From an uncultured Deferribacteres bacterium (GTDB lineage Bacteria > Zhuqueibacterota > JdFR-76 > DREG01): DNA of 43,432 bases. The stretch covers positions 1 through 43,432 of the forward strand of contig CAJVYQ010000040.1 of NCBI GenBank assembly GCA_913009825.1, written 5' to 3'. The position numbers were made by a program, and so were the translations under genes. The notes beneath the pieces are model-generated. The model did not search any database. It was not told the origin of the DNA and worked only from the letters and a program-made list of their open reading frames with translations. This document shows positions 7,758-16,416 of the stretch, one piece after another (position 1 is the first letter of the stretch; each line of letters opens with the position of its first letter).

Positions 7758-9167
7758 ATGGACTATTATAATCATTTCGGTATCACAAATTCCGACATAC
7801 AAATCGTTATAGCGGAGGCATTATCGCGGGGCGGCGATTATTGCGACATTTACTTTCAGCACAAAATCTCGAACAGCATCGGACTGGAAGATAAATCGGT
7901 GAACAGAGCCTACAGCAATGTGGACTTCGGTGTGGGGATCCGGGTGTTGAAAGGCGACCAGACCGGCTACTCCTTTACGGAAGAAATGACCGTAAAAGCA
8001 ATGAAATCGGCAGCTAAAACAGCGGCAAATATTGCCAAAGACAGCAGAACCATTCCACCACAACAACTAAAAGTACATTCAGGGCCTGACTATTACCCGG
8101 TTCAAACCAGATGGGAAGATGTTTCTGTTGATCAAAAAATCCCTCTGTTACACCTGATAAATGAAAAGGTATTTGCGAAGGACCAGCGAATCATAAAATC
8201 AAACATCATGTTTTCCGACGAGACATCCTACATCTTTCTGGCCACATCGGAAGGAAAAATTATTTCCGACTATCAACCCATGGGCTCTGTTTATGTGACG
8301 GCTACCGCAGAACAGAACGGTCGGAGGGAACAGAATTATGCCAATTTAGCGGGAAGAAAGGGGATTGAATTTCTCACTGCGGCTGCAATCGACAAATTGG
8401 CCACAGACGCCGTGCAAAAAACCGTAGAATTGTTTGAAGCAGAAAAACCCCGCGCCGGTGAAATGGAAGTCGTGTTAGCCGCAGGGAGTTCCGGTATTCT
8501 GCTCCATGAAGCCATCGGACACGGCATGGAAGCGGATTTCAACCGCAAGGGAACATCCATCTTTGCCGACAAAATGAACAAACCCGTAGCTGAAAAATTT
8601 GTCTCCATTTTAGATGACGGCACCAATCCGGGTTATCGCGGTTCCATAAATGTAGATGACGAAGGAAATGATACGGAAAAAACGTTTTTAATAAAGGACG
8701 GCATTTTGCGCAGTTACATGCATGACCGGATCAGCGCACGTTTTTACAAAGTCAAACCAACCGGCAACGGACGCAGACAGTCTTTCCGTTACGCTCCCCT
8801 TCCCCGGATGAGAAACACCTACATGTTACCCGGGCCACACAAAAAAGAGGAAATTATCCGCAGCGTCAAAAACGGATTGTATGCGGAATCCTTTACCAAC
8901 GGCCAGGTGTTTATCGGCGCCGGTGATTTCACTTTCTATGTCAAATTTGGTTACATGATCGAAGACGGCAAGCTCACCAAACCGGTCAAAGATGTGAACA
9001 TCATCGGCAATGGGCCGGAGGTGCTTAAAAATATTATCATGGTTGCGGACGATTTCATAATGGATGAAGGCGGCTGGACTTGCGGTAAAGACGGCCAGGG
9101 AGTACCGGTATCTCTTGGGTTACCTACCGTGAAAGTTTCCCGCATTACGGTTGGCGGCAAAAGTTGA
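7758..9167 (+). CDS. tldD: TldD-family metalloprotease
   Basis: 469 residues, the usual length for TldD. The zinc-protease motif HEAIGHGMEAD has His250 and His254 (HExxxH), and the third expected ligand is Cys442 in GGWTCGKDGQGVPVS. Further family features are DLGVGIRV-like N-terminal text (VDFGVGIRVLKGDQTGYSF) and the C-terminal GLPTVKVSRITVGG. TldD forms a heterodimer with TldE/PmbA and degrades or matures unfolded small peptides, in the cytoplasm. The partner gene follows at 9364 on the same strand (196-nt gap). I kept the first ATG since GGAG lies upstream and the N-terminal helix is typical. Confidence 0.95.
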   Translation: MDYYNHFGITNSDIQIVIAEALSRGGDYCDIYFQHKISNSIGLEDKSVNRAYSNVDFGVGIRVLKGDQTGYSFTEEMTVKAMKSAAKTAANIAKDSRTIPPQQLKVHSGPDYYPVQTRWEDVSVDQKIPLLHLINEKVFAKDQRIIKSNIMFSDETSYIFLATSEGKIISDYQPMGSVYVTATAEQNGRREQNYANLAGRKGIEFLTAAAIDKLATDAVQKTVELFEAEKPRAGEMEVVLAAGSSGILLHEAIGHGMEADFNRKGTSIFADKMNKPVAEKFVSILDDGTNPGYRGSINVDDEGNDTEKTFLIKDGILRSYMHDRISARFYKVKPTGNGRRQSFRYAPLPRMRNTYMLPGPHKKEEIIRSVKNGLYAESFTNGQVFIGAGDFTFYVKFGYMIEDGKLTKPVKDVNIIGNGPEVLKNIIMVADDFIMDEGGWTCGKDGQGVPVSLGLPTVKVSRITVGGKS

Positions 9168-9363
9168 AGAATTTTGGTAATATTTCAACACCTTAGTCAT
9201 CTTATTATGTGCGAGAAAGAAATGATTTAAGAACAAGGAATGGTACCTAAATTTAAATCATAAAATTTAGATACTTCAACTATCATAAACCGTTAATCCT
9301 TGTTCTGAGATCAAAAGCAAAACCGGCAAAAGTTAGACTTTTAATCATAACAGGAAGTAAAAT

Positions 9364-10686
9364 ATGACCACAGAAGAACGAATCGAGCTGGCCCAATGGG
9401 CGATAAAACAAGTTTTGACAAACGGTGCTAACGAGTCGGCCGTTTCCATTTCGAACAGAAGAAATATCGAGATTCAATATCGTGATAAAAAAATAGAGAG
9501 ACTGAAGGAATCCGTACAAAATTCGCTCAGCCTGGAAATATACGCCGATCAGCGCTATTCCGCCCATTCCACCAACGATTTGCGCCGTTTATTTCTGCAA
9601 AATTTTTTCCGGGAAGCTGTAAGCAGCACCAAATATTTGAACCCGGATCCTTTTCGAGCGCTGCCCGAAGCCAAATATTATCCACAGAAAGCAGACAGAG
9701 ATTTAAAAATTTATGACCCTTCATTCCACATAATCCAGCCTGCTGACCGGTTAAAACTGGCCCGGCAGATCGAGGCGGCTGCCATGTCTCAAAGTGATAA
9801 AATCATTTCTGCCACAGCCGGTTATTCAGATGTCCACTATGAAAACGTGCAGATTCACAGTAACGGATTTGTAGGAATCTCTACAGGAACCATGTACGCG
9901 GCAAGTGCAGAGGTCACAGTGCAGGACAAAAATGGCGGACGACCGGAAGACTGGTGTTCCGCCAGCGTCCGCTTCCATTGTGATTTGCCCCCGGCAGATA
10001 TGATCGGCAAAACCGCGGCTGACCGGGCCTTGCGTAAAATAGGCCAGTGCAAAGTAGAATCCGGTAAATACGATATGATTGTGGAAAATCGCAGTGGCAG
10101 TCGGCTGCTTTCTCTTTTTCAAACTCCCATGACTGCCCGGGCATTACAACAAAAGAGCTCTTTTTTAGACGGAATGCTGAATAAAAAAATCGCCTCTCCC
10201 TTGCTGACAGTAATAGACGATCCGTTTCTGGAAAAAGGGCTGGCTTCCCGCCTGTTTGATAGTGAAGGATTAGCAGCGGAAAAAAAGAATATGATCGAAA
10301 ACGGCATTTTACGTCATTATTACATCGATAATTATTACGGGAAAAAATTGGGTATGGAACCAAATGCCGGCTCGCCTTCGAACATTCGGTTGCGGACAGG
10401 TGAGAAATCACGCGAAGAGATGATCGGAAATTTATCCAGGGGGATTTTGATTACGGGATTCATCGGCGGCAATTCGAACACGACCACGGGAGATTTTTCG
10501 TATGGTATTGTCGGTTTACTCATTGAAAACGGTGAAATCGTCAAACCGGTGAATGAGATGAACATTTCCGGCAACGCCGGGGATTTCTGGAATCGCCTGG
10601 TTGAAATAGGCAATGATCCGTATACATACGCTGCCGCCCAAACGCCAAGTATGTTATTCGAAGGTGTGCAGTTTAGCGGTATTTGA
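9364..10686 (+). CDS. TldE/PmbA-family subunit, partner of TldD
   Basis: 440 residues. It aligns in outline with the TldD fold (SLEIYADQRYSAHSTNDL near the N-terminus, GFIGGNSNTTTGDFSYGIVGLLIENGEIVKPVNEMNISGN near the C-terminus) but has no HExxxH motif, as expected for the non-catalytic TldE/PmbA partner. An AGGAAG Shine-Dalgarno stands 7 nt before ATG. With tldD upstream it should form the heterodimeric TldD/TldE protease. Known substrates of such pairs are antitoxins, microcin precursors and other small unstructured peptides; the substrate here is unknown. No RiPP precursor is evident nearby. Confidence 0.92.
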   Translation: MTTEERIELAQWAIKQVLTNGANESAVSISNRRNIEIQYRDKKIERLKESVQNSLSLEIYADQRYSAHSTNDLRRLFLQNFFREAVSSTKYLNPDPFRALPEAKYYPQKADRDLKIYDPSFHIIQPADRLKLARQIEAAAMSQSDKIISATAGYSDVHYENVQIHSNGFVGISTGTMYAASAEVTVQDKNGGRPEDWCSASVRFHCDLPPADMIGKTAADRALRKIGQCKVESGKYDMIVENRSGSRLLSLFQTPMTARALQQKSSFLDGMLNKKIASPLLTVIDDPFLEKGLASRLFDSEGLAAEKKNMIENGILRHYYIDNYYGKKLGMEPNAGSPSNIRLRTGEKSREEMIGNLSRGILITGFIGGNSNTTTGDFSYGIVGLLIENGEIVKPVNEMNISGNAGDFWNRLVEIGNDPYTYAAAQTPSMLFEGVQFSGI

Positions 10687-10791
10687 AGCGGAAGATTTCC
10701 TGAACAAATAAGATTTATTCTCTATATTCCGGCAAGTTCAAATATAACAAGCGCTATTTAAAAATCACGCCAGCTAAAAATGGAGGAAACT

Positions 10792-12744
10792 ATGGCCGTC
10801 ACTTCAAATCCGCAACAAATGACTATTAATAATCCCACTTCATCCTCTGCAGCAACAACCTTCAAATGGATCAGTACCAAAATAATCGATGATGTTTTTA
10901 CCGATGAAATATCCCTGTTCAAACCCAAATTTCAGGTTGATTACAAAGCCTATTTGCAGCGACTCTGGGAAGCGAATCCGGAAATACATGCCTTGTTGAA
11001 AAATTCACCCGATGTGGAATCCGCCCGCAATGCCCTGTACACCTATCTGGAAAAAAAGGAAAGAAATATTTTTGCCCTGGACAACGATCTGCATATTTTG
11101 GAAAAAGCAACCGTGCGGGAGGGGGTCCGGGTTTTCAAAAGCATCATCGGCCCTATCAATGAATCGCGAACAGGAGTTTCCGCTTTGCAGCATCTCCACA
11201 AATTAGCCGGAGATGAAAATGAAGAGGCAGACGATCCGGTCTCTGTGGGGTTTCTGCTGGAATTTATCAACCTGTTCAGAAGTGTCATCGGCCAATCGAA
11301 TATTTATCTGGAAAACAGCGAAGTAAAGAAACACATTCCGGATTTTCTTAAAATGCACGGCCGGAAAGCAGCGCAGATCAGAACCGGTATTCTGGACGAC
11401 CTGGGTTTAACAGCGAAAAAATATTTTAAAAAATATCCGGCCGGCCTGGATGAAGAGGTGATCACCTGGCGACAGGAAAACAAAGAGAAAATTCTCCGCT
11501 ATTTTAACGGTTCAGAAGAAGACTGGGAGGATTACCGCTGGCATCTGAAGAATGTCATTCGCGGTGCCGAACCGCTATCAGACCTGCTTGATCTCACCAA
11601 CGAACAGAAAGACGCCATCGCAAAGGCCGGAAAAAATAAAATTCCGTTCGGTATTTCGCCCTATTATCTCAGCCTGATGGATGCCAATTTATCTATCGGC
11701 TACGACCATGCGGTGCGGAGCCAGGTAATTCCGCCAAAAAATTACGTAGATCTGATGACCGAACACAAATACGACCGAAAACTGCTGCTTGATTTTATGG
11801 GTGAACACGATACTTCACCCACGGACCTGGTGACACGGCGCTACCCGCTCATCGCGATTCTGAAACCGTTCAACACCTGTGCGCAGATTTGCGTCTACTG
11901 CCAGCGGAATTGGGAAATCGATCGTGTGCTGGAACCAAAAGCCATGGCCTCCCGGAAAAAAGTCGATGAAGCCCTTACCTGGTTTGATCATCACCAGAGC
12001 ATCGGCGATGTGCTGATTACAGGCGGCGATCCATTGGTAATGAAGGATAGTCAACTGGAAAGGATACTGGAAATTCTGGCCGGAAAAAAGCAGATTTACC
12101 GCATCCGCCTGGGCACCAGAACGCCCGTGGTGCTGCCCATGCGCTGGACCGATGAATTGATGAAGATCATCGCCAGGTACCATGAACCGGGCAGAAGAGA
12201 AATATCCGTAGTCACCCATTTTGAACATTCTTACGAAATTACGCCGGAGGCCATGGCTGCAGTGCAAAAGATTCGCAGGACAGGCATCGGGGTCTACAAT
12301 CAGGTTGTGTTCACCATTGAAAATTCACGCCGGTTTGAATTGGCCAAACTACGCCTGGATTTAAAATCCATCGGCGTCGATCCCTACTACACATTCAATA
12401 TGAAGGGTAAGGAAGAGACGAAACAGTACATGGTTCCCATCGCCCGTATTTTACAGGAACGAAAAGAGGAAGCGCGCCTGCTGCCCGGACTCGACCGCAC
12501 CGACGAACCGGTATTCAACGTGCCCAGATTAGGGAAAAATCATCTGCGCGCCTGGCAGGATCACCGGCTGGTGATGATTCTGCCCAACGGCTCCCGCGTC
12601 TATGAATTTCATCCATGGGAAAAAAATATCGAAGCGGTTCCCCCTTACAATTATATCGACGTTCCTATTTACGATTATCTGGAGGAACTGGCGGCAAGAG
12701 GAGAAAACATACGTGATTATCGCACGATCTGGTATTATTACTGA
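10792..12744 (+). CDS. KamA-family radical SAM aminomutase, probable glutamate 2,3-aminomutase with long N-terminal extension
   Basis: 650 residues from ATG 10792, chosen because GGAGGA lies 5-10 nt before it; an in-frame ATG at 10780 overlaps that RBS. The radical SAM cluster motif is Cys363-x3-Cys367-x2-Cys370 (CAQICVYC). The PLP lysine is probably Lys582 in VPRLGKNHL, at the same spacing from the cluster as in lysine 2,3-aminomutase (219 versus 212 residues). Where lysine aminomutase has two Asp that bind the substrate amine (293 and 330), this protein has Lys538 (YYTFNMKG) and Asn576 (VFNVP), the pair described for glutamate 2,3-aminomutase. It should make beta-glutamate, a compatible solute. 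The first 240 or so residues are extra relative to KamA and are helical in appearance. It follows tldE by about 100 nt. Confidence 0.85.
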   Translation: MAVTSNPQQMTINNPTSSSAATTFKWISTKIIDDVFTDEISLFKPKFQVDYKAYLQRLWEANPEIHALLKNSPDVESARNALYTYLEKKERNIFALDNDLHILEKATVREGVRVFKSIIGPINESRTGVSALQHLHKLAGDENEEADDPVSVGFLLEFINLFRSVIGQSNIYLENSEVKKHIPDFLKMHGRKAAQIRTGILDDLGLTAKKYFKKYPAGLDEEVITWRQENKEKILRYFNGSEEDWEDYRWHLKNVIRGAEPLSDLLDLTNEQKDAIAKAGKNKIPFGISPYYLSLMDANLSIGYDHAVRSQVIPPKNYVDLMTEHKYDRKLLLDFMGEHDTSPTDLVTRRYPLIAILKPFNTCAQICVYCQRNWEIDRVLEPKAMASRKKVDEALTWFDHHQSIGDVLITGGDPLVMKDSQLERILEILAGKKQIYRIRLGTRTPVVLPMRWTDELMKIIARYHEPGRREISVVTHFEHSYEITPEAMAAVQKIRRTGIGVYNQVVFTIENSRRFELAKLRLDLKSIGVDPYYTFNMKGKEETKQYMVPIARILQERKEEARLLPGLDRTDEPVFNVPRLGKNHLRAWQDHRLVMILPNGSRVYEFHPWEKNIEAVPPYNYIDVPIYDYLEELAARGENIRDYRTIWYYY

Positions 12745-12820
12745 TCAGGAAACCAGAGTAGTTGCGAAAAAAGATTAATAAGGAGTAAAATTCTAATGCT
12801 TTAAAAATATTTTATTTACA

Positions 12821-12950
12821 CCTAAATTGAGCGATTCTTAGCTTGCGATAACCACCCAAAGAGTTTTGTCATTCTGTAAGAATCTTTTTAATCCTTTGCA
12901 CTAAACCAATAAGATTCCTACGGAATGACATAAGAATCGCTCAATTTAGG
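12821..12950. repeat. MITE-like element, family 1 type B, copy 1
   Basis: 130 bp with perfect inverted ends: cctaaattgagcgattctta at 12821-12840 and its complement at 12931-12950. A direct repeat TTACA flanks it on both sides (12816-12820 and 12951-12955), which looks like a 5-bp target duplication. The interior has gtcattctgtaagaatc and gattcctacggaatgac, a second inverted pair. Copy 4 at 36470 shares ends and interior. Confidence 0.8.
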
Positions 12951-12955
12951 TTACA

Positions 12956-13179
12956 ATAAGAAGGAATAGGTGTGAGACCCTTCGACTTCATCGAAATAAA
13001 AACATCGGGATTCCCCGAAAGAGTCGGACACGCGCCCAAGGTGACAGTATCGGATCGTGTCATGTCGAGGGGAGTTCTGATGGTTTTTTATTAGACCGGA
13101 ATCGAGACATCTCTTACTATTCAAACAACGGAGCCAACAATTTTAACAAACCCAAATATTGCAAAAAGGATGATTATTG
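12956..13179. other. spacer with decayed repeat text
   Basis: Between the MITE and the URO-D-family gene lies non-coding DNA containing cccttcgacttcatcg, gtgtcatgtcgaggggag and aatcgagacatctctta. Such text resembles common intergenic palindromic repeats, but I see no second full copy in this window. AGGA at 13167-13170 is the likely RBS of the next gene. Confidence 0.4.
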
Positions 13180-14157
13180 ATGAAAAAATTTGCACCTGCG
13201 ATTTACGAACACGCGGCAAAATTAATCGGTAAAAGTCCATGGGAGGTTTCCCGAAGTGAAGAACTGATTTTTCAGGCGCATGCGGAAGCTTACCGCACTT
13301 ACAGCCACCGGCCTATCACGGTTGGTATCAATATTTACAACCCGGAATCCGAAGCTTACGGAGCAAAGATCGGTCAGCCGGAAGGGAACGATCTTCCGGC
13401 TATAAAAAACAATGCATTTTCAACCGTGGAGGAGATATTGGATTTACCTCCTCTTAATACGGAAAAAGACGGCCGCATCTCCATGATCATCCGTGCAGGC
13501 AAGCGGTTAGCGGCCACATTCCCGGAAGCGGAAGTGCGGATCCCGGTGAGCGGTCCCTTTTCCCTTGCCGGGAATTTGTTGGGCATGGAAAATTTACTCA
13601 TCGAAACCGTCATGGCGCCGGATGTTGTTCAACAGGCTCTGGAACATCTCACGGAGGGACAATTCGCTTTCTGTGAGGCGGTGCACAACAGCGGACTGAA
13701 GCCCACCGTATTTGAATCGGCCGGCGCACCGCCGTTGCTCTCACCCAAAATTTTTATCGAATTGCTGCAGCCGGTTCTAAAATCATTGTTCACCAAAATC
13801 GCAAGGTTGACCGGAGCAAAACCGGCTTTCATTATCGGCGGCGATGCCGTTTCCATTGTTGATGCCGTTGTCGCCACGGGGGTTAGCTACATCATTTGTC
13901 CCGCCGAAACGGATCAGGCCGGATTCATGGAGCGGATGAAATTCCATCCGGAAGTTACGGTGCGCATCAACATGCAAGCCAATGTCATCGCTTCCGCCAA
14001 TTGGGATGCAATTCTTCCGGAGATTGAACGGGTTAAAATACTGGCAAACGGCCGCGTGAATACACTCATCGGCAGCGGCGTTTTACCTTATGAAGTCGAT
14101 CCGCGAGTAGTGTTTAAAATTGACGAATATTTGGCGAATAAAATGGAGTTAAATTGA
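13180..14157 (+). CDS. uroporphyrinogen decarboxylase-family (URO-D) protein
   Basis: 325 residues from ATG 13180 (AGGA 9 nt upstream). The fold family is recognised from VGINIYNPESEAYGAKI, VRIPVSGPFSLAGNLLGMENLL, EFAxxEAVHNSGLKPTVFESAGAPPLLSPKIF and a C-terminal INMQANVIASANW and GRVNTLIGSGVLPYEVDP. The glycine-rich close and central SGPF are typical of the URO-D/methyltransferase-A branch (MtaA, MtbA), used for corrinoid or cobalamin-linked methyl transfer. True heme-pathway HemE is closer to 340-355 residues with a conserved N-terminal RQAGR, which is absent here. It is not next to heme genes. Substrate unknown; a catabolic methyltransferase or decarboxylase is most likely. Confidence 0.75.
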   Translation: MKKFAPAIYEHAAKLIGKSPWEVSRSEELIFQAHAEAYRTYSHRPITVGINIYNPESEAYGAKIGQPEGNDLPAIKNNAFSTVEEILDLPPLNTEKDGRISMIIRAGKRLAATFPEAEVRIPVSGPFSLAGNLLGMENLLIETVMAPDVVQQALEHLTEGQFAFCEAVHNSGLKPTVFESAGAPPLLSPKIFIELLQPVLKSLFTKIARLTGAKPAFIIGGDAVSIVDAVVATGVSYIICPAETDQAGFMERMKFHPEVTVRINMQANVIASANWDAILPEIERVKILANGRVNTLIGSGVLPYEVDPRVVFKIDEYLANKMELN

Positions 14158-14442
14158 ATATTAAACGAATATTGTGATTTAACCTGAATAATTCATTCGC
14201 CGGGATATCACAAAAACACAAATCTGTAAAAACCGAATGTTATATAAAAGTGTATGTAATTTTCCGAGGAGTAGAGAGAGGATAATCAATGTGTCAATTT
14301 ACAAAATTCGCTGCAGATTGCCACATGCCGCCAATGAACAGTTCGGCAAAAACAAATTTAATGAAAACAGTGACAGCAAAAAGTAAATTTCCACAAATTA
14401 TTTTTGTATTTTTGCAAATTTTCATCAAAAACCGGGACAAAC

Positions 14443-15138
14443 ATGAAAACAATCGGATTAATCGGCGGGATGAGCTGGAAATCCACGCTGGAATATTACC
14501 GCATCATCAATGAAAAAGTGAAAGAGAAACTGGGCGGACTCCACTCGGCAAAATGTTTGCTCTATTCTGTTGACTTTGCAGAGATCGAAGAATTGCAGCA
14601 TCAGGGGAAATGGCCGGAAGCGACACAAACGATGATCGATGCGGCACGACGCGTTGAGAACGGCGGCGCCGATTTTTTACTCATCTGCACCAATACCATG
14701 CACAAAATGGCGGATGAAGTCGCGGTAAACAGCAGCATTCCTCTGCTGCATATCGCCGATGCCACAGCTGCAGCAATTAAATCAGAAAGGATGAAAAAAA
14801 TTGGCTTGCTGGGGACAAAGTTTACCATGGAACAAGATTTTTACCAAGGCAGACTCATTAACAAACACGGTCTGCAAGTGCTCATTCCGTCGTCTGCAGA
14901 CAGAGAGATTGTCCATAAAGTAATCTACAATGAACTCTGTCTGGGCAAAACCATTAAGCAATCGCGAACCGAATATACACGCATCATGCAGGAAATGGTG
15001 GATGAAGGAGCGGAAGGGATCATTTTGGGATGCACCGAGATCGGACTTTTGGTAAAGAATGAAAACAGTCCGGTTCCGTTGTTCGACACAACGGTGATTC
15101 ATGCCCGCGCCGCCGTGGATTTTGCTTTATCAGAATAA
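14443..15138 (+). CDS. aspartate/glutamate racemase-family protein
   Basis: 231 residues from ATG 14443 (MKTIGLIGGMSWKSTLEYY, the classic N-terminus of this family); the open frame extends 13 codons upstream but without RBS. Two catalytic Cys motifs are visible: LLICTNTMHKMAD and IILGCTEIGLLV, the paired thiols of the cofactor-independent racemases. Length is normal. It probably racemises aspartate or a related amino acid in the cytoplasm. It follows the URO-D-family gene with a 285-nt gap, so it may have its own promoter. In context with TldDE, an aminomutase and dipeptidases it fits amino acid salvage. Confidence 0.88.
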   Translation: MKTIGLIGGMSWKSTLEYYRIINEKVKEKLGGLHSAKCLLYSVDFAEIEELQHQGKWPEATQTMIDAARRVENGGADFLLICTNTMHKMADEVAVNSSIPLLHIADATAAAIKSERMKKIGLLGTKFTMEQDFYQGRLINKHGLQVLIPSSADREIVHKVIYNELCLGKTIKQSRTEYTRIMQEMVDEGAEGIILGCTEIGLLVKNENSPVPLFDTTVIHARAAVDFALSE

Positions 15139-15422
15139 AAAATGGCAACGTGCCGGTTGTTATGTTTTTCATTTGTTATTCACAAAGTAGGGTACTATCT
15201 TCAAATTTCCGTTAGTTGAATGGAAACAAAGATGAGGATGAATGAATAATAGTAAAAGCAAAAAAAGACGATCCGGTAAAAGTTCATTGCAGGGGGTTTG
15301 AATCCAGGACGGTTTCTGATGAATATACATCATTGGTTAAATTGTGATGAATACGAATATTTTTAACGGTTATTCAGTTGTCTTATGCTGCGGGTTATTT
15401 GGGAAGTGGAAATAGAGTATTA

Positions 15423-15537
15423 CCCAAATTGCGCGATTGTAGGGCGATTCGCTGAATCGCCAACGGGATTTACACTAAAAAATGAAAACCGGTTTGGTAA
15501 CAACAAGCTTAAAAACAAGAGAATCGCTCAATTCAGG
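15423..15537. repeat. MITE-like element, family 1 type A, copy 2
   Basis: 115 bp with imperfect inverted ends: cccaaattgcgcgattg at 15423-15439 and gaatcgctcaattcagg at 15521-15537. The interior carries the hairpin ggcgattcgctgaatcgcc, then gggattta and an aagcttaaaaa block. It is closely similar to copy 3 at 19536. No clear target duplication remains. The 421-bp spacer around it (15139-15559) has no other recognisable content. Confidence 0.75.
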
Positions 15538-15559
15538 AAAGAGATAGTTTTAGAGCGAA

Positions 15560-16405
15560 TCATTTGACCGTTTTCGTGTCGATCAAATTCCCGGCTTTTT
15601 TCAACAGCTCATCTTCTTTTTCCACTCCCGAAACGCCAAAAATTTTGCCACCGTTTTTCACGAGTGCCACAGAACCCAGGTAGGGTACTTTTTTCAGTAA
15701 GAGCGGCCGGCCGGCAATTTTTTTCATTTGCCATTTTTTCACCAAATGAGACCACAGCTTTTCCGTCTCCTCGCCGGAGGTTGTGTTTACAAAAAAATAC
15801 CGGAATTTTTCTTTGCCGGCAGCATAATCTGCAATCACGCAATTATTCAACTCGGCAAGTCCCAGATAGGCTTTTTTGACGAACCTTTCAGAACCGGCAA
15901 TTTTTCCGGTTGCGGGAAGGTTTCCGAGCACAACAGGATATGTATCGGAACCGGGGAGCGCAGCCGCAACCGCCTGCAAAAGCTGCACACCGTTTTTTTC
16001 GTTCAAATCACCCTCAAGCACATCAATCTTGACATAATAGACATCCTTCAACAGCAGCGCCTGATAGGGCGGCGACAGCACCGCCTCAACGCCGTATTTC
16101 AGCTTTTCCACTTCCGGCGGCCGCTCCGAGGTGTAAATACCAAAAGCGTTCAACGGCGTTACCATATTATAAACATCGATGGCAACCGTTATTTCCCCGG
16201 ATGAAAAATCACAGGAGCGTAAATTACGGAAACCGTAATCGATAAACATATCGGCGCCGCCATCGATATATTCCCACAGATTATCCGCAGAGTAAGTTCT
16301 CACTTCGCCGGCCTGTTTGAACCCCTTTATTTTGGGAAAATCTCCGGCAAACAGAAATGAGGTGTAAACGAACAGAAATAAAAATATCAAACCGGTCTTT
16401 TTCAT
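15560..16405 (-). CDS. exported DUF6599-family protein
   Basis: 281 residues from MKKTGLIFLFLFVYTSFLFAG, a Sec signal peptide with likely cleavage at FAG-D. The DUF6599 hallmarks are LWEYIDGGADMFIDYGFRNL and IAIDVYNM-like text (VAIDVYNMVTPLNAFGIYTSERPP). I chose the ATG at 16405 because AAGGTG lies just upstream. An alternative ATG at 16420 overlaps the stop of the upstream aldo/keto reductase gene as ATGA, so the two genes are translationally coupled either way. DUF6599 proteins have no known activity. The pairing with an exported reductase suggests a shared job in the periplasm. Confidence 0.75.
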   Translation of the reverse strand: MKKTGLIFLFLFVYTSFLFAGDFPKIKGFKQAGEVRTYSADNLWEYIDGGADMFIDYGFRNLRSCDFSSGEITVAIDVYNMVTPLNAFGIYTSERPPEVEKLKYGVEAVLSPPYQALLLKDVYYVKIDVLEGDLNEKNGVQLLQAVAAALPGSDTYPVVLGNLPATGKIAGSERFVKKAYLGLAELNNCVIADYAAGKEKFRYFFVNTTSGEETEKLWSHLVKKWQMKKIAGRPLLLKKVPYLGSVALVKNGGKIFGVSGVEKEDELLKKAGNLIDTKTVK

Positions 16406-16416
16406 CTGAACACCTT

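Noticed and set aside
10792-12744. Annotation as lysine 2,3-aminomutase (kamA)
   Set aside because: The two substrate-binding Asp are replaced by Lys538 and Asn576, which points to glutamate.
12956-13120. CRISPR or direct repeat array
   Set aside because: Repeated tcgac and gagacatc fragments are irregular and have no constant repeat and spacer pattern.
13180-14157. Annotation as heme-pathway hemE
   Set aside because: Lacks the RQAGR N-terminal motif and is not near heme genes; only the broader URO-D family is supported.
14289-14513. 74-residue open frame before the racemase gene
   Set aside because: Overlaps the racemase start in another frame, has no clear motif and a weak RBS; probably chance.
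15284-15310. Possible tRNA T-arm text ggtttgaatcc
   Set aside because: Only two base pairs support the stem and no other tRNA arms can be formed nearby.
15385-15567. 60-residue open frame over the MITE copy 2
   Set aside because: Lies inside a repeat and lacks motif or RBS.
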